Shown here: piece after piece, positions 1 to 7,146 of the stretch
How the letters are laid out: every line of letters begins with the position of its first letter
Numbering within the stretch: the first letter of the stretch is position 1
DNA from: Saccharibacillus kuerlensis DSM 22868
Lineage (GTDB): Bacteria > Bacillota > Bacilli > Paenibacillales > Paenibacillaceae
Reading direction: 5' to 3'
Assembly: GCF_000378145.1 (NCBI RefSeq)
Contig: NZ_KB899307.1
Location: forward strand, 1 to 40,244
Length of the DNA stretch: 40,244 nt
Made by a program: the position numbers and the translations under genes
The notes under the pieces: generated by a model
Told to the model about the DNA's origin: nothing
The model's database searches: none
The model's input: only the letters and a program-made list of their open reading frames with translations

Positions 1-59
1 GTACAATAAGTGCGCAGGTGCAACTATTTCACATAAAAGTAAGGTTAGAAACGCGAAAA

Positions 60-95
60 CGCTGAAATAAGTGTATAGGAGCACTTATTTCAGCG
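60..95. other. Perfect 14 bp stem-loop in left repeat
   Basis: The arms CGCTGAAATAAGTG (60-73) and CACTTATTTCAGCG (82-95) are exact reverse complements around the 8-base loop TATAGGAG. No T-run follows, so it does not look like an intrinsic terminator. The same hairpin occurs inverted at 40116-40151. Confidence 0.85.
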
Positions 96-109
96 AAAAT
101 TAAAAATGT

Positions 110-143
110 GAGAAAAATAAGTGTACAGGCGCACTTATTTCTC
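110..143. other. Second stem-loop in left repeat
   Basis: The stem AAATAAGTG/CACTTATTT, extended by GAG/CTC on the outside with a small bulge, surrounds the loop TACAGGCG. It shares its stem core and the AGG in its loop with the hairpin at 60-95. A weaker relative with loop CGCAGGTG lies at about 5-29. The mirrored copy is at about 40071-40100. Confidence 0.75.
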
Positions 144-245
144 CCCCCCTATTACACCTTCAATAAACTCTTTCGAATTTTGCTGAAACAGGTTTGCATA
201 CAGGCCCTAGTCTACAAAAATTCATTCCATAAAAGAGGACTCGCC

Positions 246-314
246 ATGAACTCGGATCGATTTATTCCAATGACATCGCCAACTCTTTGGGCAGCAGCCT
301 GGTTCTTAAACTGA
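246..314 (+). CDS. Possible 22-residue small ORF
   Basis: An ATG at 246 is preceded by AGAGGA at a 6-base spacing and opens a 22-residue frame beginning MNSDRFIP and ending AAWFLN. It resembles no family I know. It lies between the left repeat and the terminator-like hairpin at 391-424, so it could be a small peptide gene or a leader peptide. Chance occurrence is quite possible; the ribosome binding site is the only positive evidence. Confidence 0.2.
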   Translation: MNSDRFIPMTSPTLWAAAWFLN

Positions 315-390
315 ATGACGGACAGCGCAAACGTACTTGGGAACGTGCTTGGGAACGTTAATGGATAATATTCTACTTGTTGTGACGCCT

Positions 391-424
391 GTCCTTTAAC
401 GAGGATGGGCTTTTTCTTTAATTT
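391..424 (+). terminator. Terminator-like hairpin before GH85 gene
   Basis: GCCTGTCCT and AGGATGGGC pair over nine positions (two G-U pairs) around TTAACG and are followed by TTTTTCTTT. It sits ahead of the GH85 gene and downstream of the possible small ORF at 246-314. It could end a short transcript or act as an attenuator. Confidence 0.55.
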
Positions 425-477
425 AAACGCCTTTTCTTTAGTTCCGCCTCTTTTTGTAAAGGCTTTCATCATATAGT

Positions 478-506
478 TTTAGAGAGAATTAGATATGCAG
501 TACAAT
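478..506 (+). promoter_or_regulatory. Candidate promoter for GH85 gene
   Basis: TTTAGA (478-483) and TACAAT (501-506) are separated by 17 bases and lie just upstream of the ribosome binding site GGAGG at about 522. The -35 matches consensus at four of six positions. This placement puts the start of transcription after the hairpin at 391-424. Confidence 0.35.
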
Positions 507-532
507 CCATTTAACCGAAACGGAGGAATTCC

Positions 533-3349
533 ATGAGCACCCGAAAAAGGATCAAGTCTTCCCGCCGTCCCCAGTCCCACTTTACGCGCAGAGCTGCAGC
601 CGCGGCGCTCGCTCTCTCCCTGATTGCAGCCGGACTGCCGCTCCAGGCAAGCGCCGGCGATACCTGGCCGTTCCAGGGCGACAGTGCCCACGGACAGAAC
701 CAGCCGAGCGTACACGGGTACACCAGCGGTCACATTCTGGACTGGACGCCGGAGCGCGACCGGGATTCGGAATTGCTGCGTTCGCATGTACCCTTGCAGC
801 CGAGAATCTCTCCTTTTTCCGCTACACAGGCCGATCCAAGTCTTAGTCCCGACGTACATATGATGAATGTGGCGGGCGATTACGGGAATGCTTTTATCGA
901 AAATGCACCTTACACTAACAAGTTCGCCCAGTACCATTTCAACTTCTGGCAGTATACGGACTACTACTCGTATTGGCATGGTACCGCGACCGCCTACACG
1001 CCGCCGGAATACTATGATGATTTGGCGCAGAAAGACTGGCAGCAGAAATGGTTTGAATTCGGCATGCTGAACATTCCGAATCCGACCTACACCGACGCAG
1101 CGCACAAGAATGGCGTCATGTCGCTGGCCGGTATCTTTTTCTCCAACAATGACCGCGGGCAGCAGACGTACAAGCAGATGATCGTCAAAGACGAGAACGG
1201 GAATTTCCCGGTTGCAGACAAATTGATCGAGATGGCGCATTACTTCGGCTACGACGGTTATTTTGTCAATCAGGAAGAAATCGGGCCGAATGTCGAACCT
1301 GCCGATATTCCGGATTACCAGGAGTTCGTCAAGACGCTGAAGCAGGCCGGTCTGTATATTCAATGGTACGATTCGCTGAATACCGACACGGGCTCGAATA
1401 CATTCGCCCGGACATTCCGCGATAACAATATCATGTTCCTGCATGACGCCGAAGACGGGCAGCAGGTATCGGATTCGTTCTTCTTCGACTACGGTATGGG
1501 GCAGCGTCAGATTGACGCCGCAGAGCAATTCCTGAGCGATTGGAACACGAAATACGGCACGAATTACGATCTGTTCGAGAACGGCTACGCCGGATTGGAA
1601 GCAGGACGCGACCGGTTCAAAAATGTGCAAGGCACCGCACTTCAAGCCAAGCTGGATGCCGACGGAAAACTGCGCACAAGCCTTTCGACACTTGGCGCGG
1701 ACTTCGTACATGCCGGTCTCGACGAAGACATGAATCAGGGTTGGCCGAGCCGCAAGCGCAGCGAGAACGACTACCAGTGGATGACAGATATTCGTGAACA
1801 GTTGTGGTGGTCGGGACCGAACCAAGATCCGTCGAACACTTCCGTGTCCGCTCAGAATACAGCATCCAACGTCTATGCGGACAACCGTTATTGGCCTGGC
1901 ATCGCTTCCGTCATTGCGGAGCGCTCCGTCGTCGGCGGCGATACGTTCCATACCAACTTCAACACCGGACACGGTCTGGATTATTACGTGAACGGCAAAG
2001 TCTCCAACAATGAAGAATGGTCCAATATGAGCCTGCAGGATATTCTTCCAAGCTGGCAGTGGTGGCAGGAAACGTCCGGCAGCAAGCTTGACGTGGCTTT
2101 CGATTACGGCCGCCAGTACAAAACGGGCAATTCCGACAAGTTCGATCGTGCCATGATCGGCGCTTACGAAGGCGGCAGCTCGCTGGCATTACGCGGCAAG
2201 CTCGATGCGGAGACGTTCCTGCGGCTGTACAAAACGGATCTGTCTGTTGCAGCAGATTCGAAAATGTCCGTTACTTATAACAAAACCGTCAAAAGCGACG
2301 ATTCGCTTATGAGTGTTGGCATAATCTTCGCAGATGCTCCGGATACGACGGTCAAAGTCCCGGTGCCGGGTACCGGCGGTAAGACGCAAGGCTGGAAAAC
2401 GGCCGAAGTGGATCTGTCCCCATACGCCGGACGGGAAATTGCCGCATTTGGGCTGGTCTTCGATCCGGGTACGCAGCCGGTCGCGGATTACCGGATGAAC
2501 GTAGGCGAACTGCGTTTGACGAACAACTCACAGACCCCGCCCACCGCACCATCGGGTCTGGCCATCGAAGACATTTATCCGGAAAGCGGCGAGATGATCG
2601 TGAACTGGAATCTTGACGATAATTATGAAAAGGTACAGCTGTACAACGTCTATATTAACGATACATTCGTCGGCGGCAAATACGACGAGACATTCTATAT
2701 CAAAAACCTTCCGTCGCAGTCGGGGGTCGTAAAAGTCACAGCTGTCGGACCGGATGGCACGGAGAGTGCAGCAGCCGAAGTGCCATTCAACCTGAACAAA
2801 GCTCCCGAGCAGCTGAAAGCTTCATCCGGAGACAATGGAGAACTGCATGTAAGCTGGACGGTGCCACGAAGCGTGAAAGGCGACACGACAGTCAGCATCC
2901 GATCGGTCAACTGGACAACAACGCCTGAACCGATTGCCGAAGAACTGGTCATCCCGCATGGCGAGACATCAGCCGTATTTGCAAATATGCCACTGAACGG
3001 TGACGAGTACATCGTGACGATTCGTAAAGACGGTCTGACTCCCGTTTCAATTGCCGGTACTTTTGCCGATAAAATTGCCGAACCTTACGGGGAAGACTGG
3101 TCGTGGGATGAAGATACGCTGAACCTGCCGATGCCGAACACACGCGACTGGCGCTATCTGTACGTGTATGAAGACGGCGAGCTTCGCTCCTTCCCGACGA
3201 CTTACAACGTTGGTGAACGAGACCGGATTATCCGCGGCCGAACAACCAAAGCCAGCCTGAGCTTCAGTTCGACGGCCGATCGTGTCGAAGTCGTACTGGA
3301 AGATTACAGCGGCAACAAGTCGGAGCCTGTCATTCTTAGAGGCGAATAA
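533..3349 (+). CDS. Secreted endo-beta-N-acetylglucosaminidase, GH85
   Basis: This 938-residue protein is a GH85 endo-beta-N-acetylglucosaminidase, a family that cuts the chitobiose core of N-glycans. A signal peptide with a twin-Arg/Lys start and an Ala/Leu-rich core covers residues 1-42 and ends near ASAG. The catalytic barrel spans roughly residues 105-480. The family N-x-E pair is visible as FVNQEE: N246 would orient the oxazolinium intermediate and E248 is the acid/base. Beta-sandwich regions follow, including an Fn3-like segment from about residue 675 (TAPSGLAIEDIYPESG) and further sandwich repeats to the end. No cell-wall anchor is seen, so it is probably released. The start at 533 has GGAGG six bases upstream. 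The gene is monocistronic, with a strong terminator at 3457-3494. Confidence 0.9.
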   Translation: MSTRKRIKSSRRPQSHFTRRAAAAALALSLIAAGLPLQASAGDTWPFQGDSAHGQNQPSVHGYTSGHILDWTPERDRDSELLRSHVPLQPRISPFSATQADPSLSPDVHMMNVAGDYGNAFIENAPYTNKFAQYHFNFWQYTDYYSYWHGTATAYTPPEYYDDLAQKDWQQKWFEFGMLNIPNPTYTDAAHKNGVMSLAGIFFSNNDRGQQTYKQMIVKDENGNFPVADKLIEMAHYFGYDGYFVNQEEIGPNVEPADIPDYQEFVKTLKQAGLYIQWYDSLNTDTGSNTFARTFRDNNIMFLHDAEDGQQVSDSFFFDYGMGQRQIDAAEQFLSDWNTKYGTNYDLFENGYAGLEAGRDRFKNVQGTALQAKLDADGKLRTSLSTLGADFVHAGLDEDMNQGWPSRKRSENDYQWMTDIREQLWWSGPNQDPSNTSVSAQNTASNVYADNRYWPGIASVIAERSVVGGDTFHTNFNTGHGLDYYVNGKVSNNEEWSNMSLQDILPSWQWWQETSGSKLDVAFDYGRQYKTGNSDKFDRAMIGAYEGGSSLALRGKLDAETFLRLYKTDLSVAADSKMSVTYNKTVKSDDSLMSVGIIFADAPDTTVKVPVPGTGGKTQGWKTAEVDLSPYAGREIAAFGLVFDPGTQPVADYRMNVGELRLTNNSQTPPTAPSGLAIEDIYPESGEMIVNWNLDDNYEKVQLYNVYINDTFVGGKYDETFYIKNLPSQSGVVKVTAVGPDGTESAAAEVPFNLNKAPEQLKASSGDNGELHVSWTVPRSVKGDTTVSIRSVNWTTTPEPIAEELVIPHGETSAVFANMPLNGDEYIVTIRKDGLTPVSIAGTFADKIAEPYGEDWSWDEDTLNLPMPNTRDWRYLYVYEDGELRSFPTTYNVGERDRIIRGRTTKASLSFSSTADRVEVVLEDYSGNKSEPVILRGE

Positions 3350-3391
3350 TTATTGTTCCAAATCGCGGTCGTTAGATTTGTCTTGTGAGCC

Positions 3392-3431
3392 GCTTATCTG
3401 ATGAGCTTATAGCTTGTCTGATGAACTTATA
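3392..3431. repeat. Two tandem 20 bp units
   Basis: GCTTATCTGATGAGCTTATA is followed immediately by GCTTGTCTGATGAACTTATA; 18 of 20 positions agree. The pair sits between the end of the GH85 gene and its terminator. No function is apparent. Confidence 0.75.
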
Positions 3432-3456
3432 AAGTGAACAATCTCTTTCCGTCAGC

Positions 3457-3494
3457 AAAAGCTCTGCCCATTCTTAATGGGCAGAGCTTTTTTA
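3457..3494 (+). terminator. Terminator of GH85 gene
   Basis: AAAAGCTCTGCCCATT pairs with AATGGGCAGAGCTTTT around a 3-base loop and is followed by a T-run. The A-run on the left would also allow termination from the opposite strand. Confidence 0.9.
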
Positions 3495-3561
3495 AAATTG
3501 TGTCGGCCGCCCTAACAACGAATCGATCATAGATCATACACTATGATTCTCACTCGAAATT

Positions 3562-3583
3562 AACTTGCAATTTGCAAATTAAT
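3562..3583. promoter_or_regulatory. Operator candidate upstream of marR-type gene
   Basis: The palindrome TTGCAATTTGCAA (3565-3577) lies inside a motif starting AACTTG and ending TTGCAAATTAAT. A close relative, AACTTG then four variable bases then TTGCAAATTTAAT, is found upstream of arsM at 4124-4146. Two copies in front of a regulator and its likely target suggest a binding site for that regulator. Confidence 0.6.
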
Positions 3584-3614
3584 CGTTTATAACAAAAGCA
3601 AGAGGTGAATCCAG

Positions 3615-4094
3615 TTGACTAACAAACGAGAGCTCTTCCAAATCATGACACGCCGATTCGGCCTACTGGGCAAAAACTGCTGCAGTGTAGGCGGGTACGA
3701 TCTATCTGCTGCACAAAGTCACATTTTGTACGAGATCGACCGGGGACGCTCGCCTTCCATGCAGCAGGCGGCAGACACACTCGGAACCGATATCACTACA
3801 TTCAGCCGCCAAATTCAGAGTTTAGTTAGGATGGGACTTGTTGAGAAATCCCCCGCTCCTTCCGACCGCCGCATCTCTCTGCTGTCGCTGACTACTGCCG
3901 GCAAATTCGTCGCAGCCTCCATTGACAAGCAGATGAACAGCTATCTCGACGAAGTTTTTTCTTACCTGACTCCGTTCGAGCGGGAGACTGTTCTCCGATC
4001 CATCGAATTGCTTAACGGAGCTATGGCTCAATCAAGCCGCTGCTGCGCACCGGTCAGAGACGAAGCAGAAGATCATTCAGGAAATGAATCTTAG
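3615..4094 (+). CDS. MarR-family regulator with two Cys-Cys pairs
   Basis: This is a 159-residue winged-helix protein of the MarR family. The helix-turn-helix covers about residues 48-90 (MQQAADTLGTDITTFSRQI, then the wing with SPAPSDRR), and flanking helices would form the dimer interface. Two adjacent-cysteine pairs stand out: C22-C23 (KNCCSV) before the first core helix and C143-C144 (SRCCAP) near the C-terminus. Vicinal cysteines commonly bind trivalent arsenic, and the gene sits directly upstream of arsM, so I infer an arsenical-responsive repressor. Most arsenic operons use ArsR-family proteins instead. The start is TTG at 3615, with AGAGGTG seven bases upstream. It probably controls itself and arsM-arsN1 through the shared motif. 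Confidence 0.85.
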   Translation: MTNKRELFQIMTRRFGLLGKNCCSVGGYDLSAAQSHILYEIDRGRSPSMQQAADTLGTDITTFSRQIQSLVRMGLVEKSPAPSDRRISLLSLTTAGKFVAASIDKQMNSYLDEVFSYLTPFERETVLRSIELLNGAMAQSSRCCAPVRDEAEDHSGNES

Positions 4095-4123
4095 ACGATA
4101 AACCTTAGATTCAGATGCAATAA

Positions 4124-4146
4124 AACTTGTATGTTGCAAATTTAAT
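4124..4146. promoter_or_regulatory. Operator candidate upstream of arsM
   Basis: AACTTG, four variable bases and TTGCAAATTTAAT repeat the motif at 3562-3583. It lies about 80 bases before the arsM start, where a promoter operator would be expected. Confidence 0.55.
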
Positions 4147-4225
4147 TGAACGAATTATGTTTAATGGAAATAGTTATCCTTATTGAATGACCTATCCCGC
4201 TTCTACAAAAAGGAGAATGATAGAC

Positions 4226-5008
4226 ATGAAATCGACCGCACAAGATGAGATTCGGCAAAACGTACGCAGTCATTACCAAAAAGCCGCTTCAAGCTCTTCC
4301 TGCTGCACGGGCAAAGCCGATTCGATTAGAGACGCGGAAGCTGCCTCCGTTCTGCTTGGCTACTCCCAGGAGGAACTTCAGGCTGCACCGGAAGGTGCCA
4401 ATCTAGGGCTCGGCTGCGGTAATCCGCAGACCATTGCCGCGCTGCGTCCCGGCGAAACGGTACTTGATCTTGGCAGCGGCGGCGGATTCGATTGTTTTCT
4501 GGCAGCGCGTCAGGTCGGTAAGGAAGGCCGGGTCATTGGGGTAGATATGACGCCCGATATGATCAGCAGAGCTCGGCAAAACGCCGAGAAGTCCGGAGCA
4601 GCCAACGTCGATTTCCGACTGGGCGAGATTGAACATCTTCCCGCAGCAGACGGAATTGTTGACGTAATCATTTCCAACTGTGTCATCAATCTCTCTCCGG
4701 CCAAACAGCAGGTGTTCGACGAAGCGTTCCGAGTGCTGCGCCCTGGCGGCCGACTGGCAATTTCGGACATCGTAACGACGGCCGAGCTGCCTTCATCAAT
4801 CAAGAATGATCTGAAGGAACTGTATGCCGGCTGCATTTCGGGCGCGTCTTCTATCTCCGAACTGACCGACATGCTCAGTAAGAGCGGTTTTACAAATGTC
4901 CGAATCGAACCGAAGGAAGAATCAAGCTTATTCATCCGCGATTGGGTACCGGGCAGCAGCATCGACAATTATATTCGCTCCGCCGTTATTCAGGCAGTCA
5001 AACCTTAA
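4226..5008 (+). CDS. arsM: Arsenite S-adenosylmethionine methyltransferase
   Basis: ArsM methylates As(III) with S-adenosylmethionine, giving methylated and finally volatile arsenicals. The 260-residue protein has the SAM-binding motif [12 protein letters not shown] at residues 79-90 and the acidic end of strand 2 at IGVDM (about 103-108). The three arsenic-binding cysteines of the family are present: C64 (LGCGNP), C152 (ISNCVINLS) and C203 (YAGCISGA). There is also an N-terminal pair C26-C27. The start at 4226 is chosen because AAGGAG lies about 10 bases upstream; an in-frame ATG at 4187 has no such site. arsN1 follows after 18 bases, so the two are almost certainly co-transcribed. Confidence 0.93.
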   Translation: MKSTAQDEIRQNVRSHYQKAASSSSCCTGKADSIRDAEAASVLLGYSQEELQAAPEGANLGLGCGNPQTIAALRPGETVLDLGSGGGFDCFLAARQVGKEGRVIGVDMTPDMISRARQNAEKSGAANVDFRLGEIEHLPAADGIVDVIISNCVINLSPAKQQVFDEAFRVLRPGGRLAISDIVTTAELPSSIKNDLKELYAGCISGASSISELTDMLSKSGFTNVRIEPKEESSLFIRDWVPGSSIDNYIRSAVIQAVKP

Positions 5009-5026
5009 GAGGAGGATGAACGGATC

Positions 5027-5593
5027 ATGGAAAAAAGAACGAGTTCAGATGCGGATGCGAGTTTGGATTTGGGTTCAAGTTCTCTTATTGTCCGCCCTGC
5101 CGAAGAGCGAGACTTAAAATCCATTCTGAATATTTACAATGAAGGCATCGAAGATCGGATTGCTACGTTAGAATCGGAGCCTAAGGAGTTTTCATACATG
5201 CAGGATTGGTTCGAAGCTCACCGCGGCCGATATGCTGCGCTGGTCGCCGAACGAGATCATCAAGTTGTCGGATGGGCGTCTCTTAATCCCTATTCACAGC
5301 GCTGCGCCTATGACGGAGTAGCGGACCTGTCAGTCTACATTGCCCGATCCGCGCGCGGAACCGGTGTCGGAAGCCGGATGCTGGAAGCGCTGGAGCGCTC
5401 AGCCAGGCAAAACGATTTTCGCAAAATCGTGCTGTTCACATTCCCCTTCAATGCAGCCGGACAAGGATTGTATCGCAAAGCCGGTTATCGGGAAGTTGGT
5501 ATATTCGAGCAGCAGGGTATCCTTGATGGCAGGCCTATTGATGTGATGATTATGGAGAAGCTGCTTGCGAACATGGTGCCAGAGAATCGATGA
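5027..5593 (+). CDS. arsN1: ArsN1-type GNAT N-acetyltransferase
   Basis: This 188-residue GNAT protein belongs to the phosphinothricin acetyltransferase group. Its close resemblance to the ArsN1 branch (IRPAEERDL-like start, NIYNEGIEDRIATLESEP, acetyl-CoA loop ARGTGVGSRML, and KAGYREVGIFEQQGILDG near the end) suggests that it acetylates the alpha-amino group of arsinothricin or related amino acids. It has 18-20 extra residues before the domain. The position right behind arsM supports an arsenic role rather than herbicide resistance. The start at 5027 has GAGGAGG-like sequence about 12 bases upstream. A phosphinothricin-type substrate remains possible. Confidence 0.85.
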   Translation: MEKRTSSDADASLDLGSSSLIVRPAEERDLKSILNIYNEGIEDRIATLESEPKEFSYMQDWFEAHRGRYAALVAERDHQVVGWASLNPYSQRCAYDGVADLSVYIARSARGTGVGSRMLEALERSARQNDFRKIVLFTFPFNAAGQGLYRKAGYREVGIFEQQGILDGRPIDVMIMEKLLANMVPENR

Positions 5594-5615
5594 AGTATAG
5601 GAATATTGCACATTC

Positions 5616-5648
5616 AAAAAGAAGCTGCCGGAAATCCCGACAGCTTCT
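5616..5648 (-). terminator. Terminator for the 5761-6645 gene
   Basis: AGAAGCTG (5620-5627) pairs with CAGCTTCT (5641-5648). On the minus strand the hairpin is followed by TTTTT. It lies between convergent genes; no T-run is seen on the plus strand, but it may also slow readthrough from arsN1. Confidence 0.7.
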
Positions 5649-5760
5649 GTGCATGTTCAAAAATCAGATTGTCCCTTGAAGACGAAAAGTATAAGCCTTA
5701 GCCGAGCGCAGACTTAACTGCAGACTGCCTGTTCAAGCCTGTTTATTTAAAATGTTCGGC

Positions 5761-6645
5761 TCAGCCTTCAATTGTGCTCGAAGCTGCATCCGACTCACTT
5801 TCGGCTGATTCTGAAGTTGCGTCCGTACTGCTGTCGGCAGCTGCAGCGCCTCGCCGCCCATCTCCGCGCTTGCCGCCTTTTCCTTCGCCGCTTCTTGCCG
5901 CGTCGAACGTCCGGTTCACGAACTCTTCCGCACGTGTAGCGATCTCAGCTGCACGTTCGTCGTACTGTGCCTGCGTAATCGTACCCGCTGACAGTTTTTC
6001 GTCAAGCGAAGCCTTAAGGGTCGAAGCAATCAGATCAACTACCTTCTGCACTTCTACGCCTTTTTCACCGGCAATAGCTGCCAGTGACTTCCCTGCCTGC
6101 CGTTCCGTCTTAAGCTCGTCTTCCGTCAGACCCAGCAGCGAGGCCACTGCCGCCTGATCGATCTTCATGCCGCCTTTTCCGCCTTTTGCTTCGCCACTTC
6201 TTGCCGCGTCGAAAGTCCGGTTCACGAACTCTTCCGCACGCGTAGCGATCTCAGCTGCACGTTCGTCGTACTGTGCCTGCGTAATCGTACCCGCTGACAG
6301 TTTTTCATCAAGCGAAGCCTTAAGGGTCGAAGCGACCAGATCAACTACCTTCTGCACTTCTACGCCTTTTTCACCGGCAATAGCTGCCAGCGACTTCCCT
6401 GCCTGCTGCTCCGTCTTGAGCTCATCTTCGGTCAGACCCAGCAGCGATGCCACTGCCGCCTGGTCGATCTTCATGCCGCCGCGATGACCGAAACCTTTGC
6501 CGCCTTTACCGGCATAATCCGGCTTTGCCGTAGAAACTTCTGCCGTCGAAGTGGAATCCGTAGAAGCTGCATAGGTGTGGGCGACGGCCGTACCGCCTGC
6601 CGCCAGAGACAGGGCCAGTGCGCTGAGTGCGATAGTCTTTTTCAT
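5761..6645 (-). CDS. Secreted protein with two near-identical repeats
   Basis: This 294-residue exported protein has a signal peptide at residues 1-26 (KKTIALSALALSL core). It then carries two copies of a 102-residue unit that are almost the same. Each unit reads GGMKIDQAAVASLLGLTEDELK, followed by AGKSLAAIAGEKGVEVQKVVD and ITQAQYDERAAEIATRAEEFV. The LGLTEDEL...AGKSLAAIA pattern resembles DUF2680/YckD-type proteins of Bacillota; their function is unknown. The linkers are rich in Gly and Lys, and the tail after residue 265 is Ser/Asp/Glu/Ala-rich. No membrane anchor or sorting motif is seen. Its own terminator lies at 5616-5648. Confidence 0.8.
   Translation of the reverse strand: MKKTIALSALALSLAAGGTAVAHTYAASTDSTSTAEVSTAKPDYAGKGGKGFGHRGGMKIDQAAVASLLGLTEDELKTEQQAGKSLAAIAGEKGVEVQKVVDLVASTLKASLDEKLSAGTITQAQYDERAAEIATRAEEFVNRTFDAARSGEAKGGKGGMKIDQAAVASLLGLTEDELKTERQAGKSLAAIAGEKGVEVQKVVDLIASTLKASLDEKLSAGTITQAQYDERAAEIATRAEEFVNRTFDAARSGEGKGGKRGDGRRGAAAADSSTDATSESAESESDAASSTIEG
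5869..6480. repeat. Tandem 306 bp duplication inside a gene
   Basis: Two units of 306 bp (102 codons) lie head to tail; for example TCATGCCGCC recurs at 6165 and 6471. By eye about 13 positions differ, mostly silent, so the duplication is recent or kept uniform by recombination. Confidence 0.9.
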
Positions 6646-6772
6646 AAAAGTAAAGTCCTCCCGATGATCCGAACGGATCTTGATTTTGCCGTTCCGCTTA
6701 ATCTGCGGTCCGACAAAATCATCTTAACGCCCTTTCCTTAAATGAACCTGATAAGCCGGTAAGACTCGAATA

Positions 6773-7126
6773 CTACGCCCAATACTCATCCGGCTTGTAC
6801 ATAATCTCTGCTCCTGCCCGAATGGTCAGTGTAGATGTGGTCTCGTCGTAAATCACATCATGCTCGCCCACATAGAACCAATGCTTGATCGGCGGCTCGC
6901 CGGGCGGTTCTTCAAAACGGAATACATTCAGCTCGCGCTGCACATCACGGATCTCTTCCGCCAGCCAGGGCGAAACCCCTTGAATGCTCAGTATCATGCC
7001 CCCTTCTTCGGAAGGTTCCAGCGTATAGGTTACGTCATCGGTCCCGCTGTTGACCAGCATTCGTCCTGTTACCGCATGCTTGACGAGAATACGTTCGTGT
7101 TCATGCCCTTGCTCTGGTGCAGTCAT
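6773..7126 (-). CDS. Uncharacterised 117-residue protein
   Basis: I do not recognise this family. The protein has no signal peptide or membrane segment, is acidic, and is probably mostly beta-strand (VTYTLEPSEEGGMILSIQGV, HDVIYDETTSTLTIRAG). It begins 20 bases after the pirin gene and runs the same way, so the two are likely one operon. The start has an AAAAGGAGGA-type site just upstream. It is a soluble cytoplasmic protein by sequence. Confidence 0.7.
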   Translation of the reverse strand: MTAPEQGHEHERILVKHAVTGRMLVNSGTDDVTYTLEPSEEGGMILSIQGVSPWLAEEIRDVQRELNVFRFEEPPGEPPIKHWFYVGEHDVIYDETTSTLTIRAGAEIMYKPDEYWA

Positions 7127-7146
7127 TATTGTGTCCTCCTTTTCCT

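Larger units (their letters stand above)
1..209. repeat. Left arm of ~210 bp inverted repeat
   Basis: The first 209 bases reappear as the reverse complement at about 40002-40210. Bases 1-98 match without a difference by eye; the remainder shows roughly ten substitutions and one small length change in a C/T run near 141-150. The arm contains three related stem-loops (about 5-29, 60-95 and 110-143) built on the stem AAATAAGTG/CACTTATTT. The sequence starts inside the repeat, so its outer limit is not visible. It carries no convincing gene. It could be a dispersed intergenic repeat at which an assembly broke, or the end of a larger repeated unit. Confidence 0.9.

Noticed and set aside
108-314. 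68-codon frame starting inside the left repeat
   Set aside because: It crosses the stem-loops and has no ribosome binding site; only the internal ATG at 246 has one.
340-360. Tandem CTTGGGAACGT units as a regulatory array
   Set aside because: There are only two to three imperfect 12-base units with no relation to a promoter, so this is probably a minor slippage repeat.
479-1972. 497-codon frame antisense to GH85
   Set aside because: It is a shadow of the GH85 reading frame caused by codon bias.
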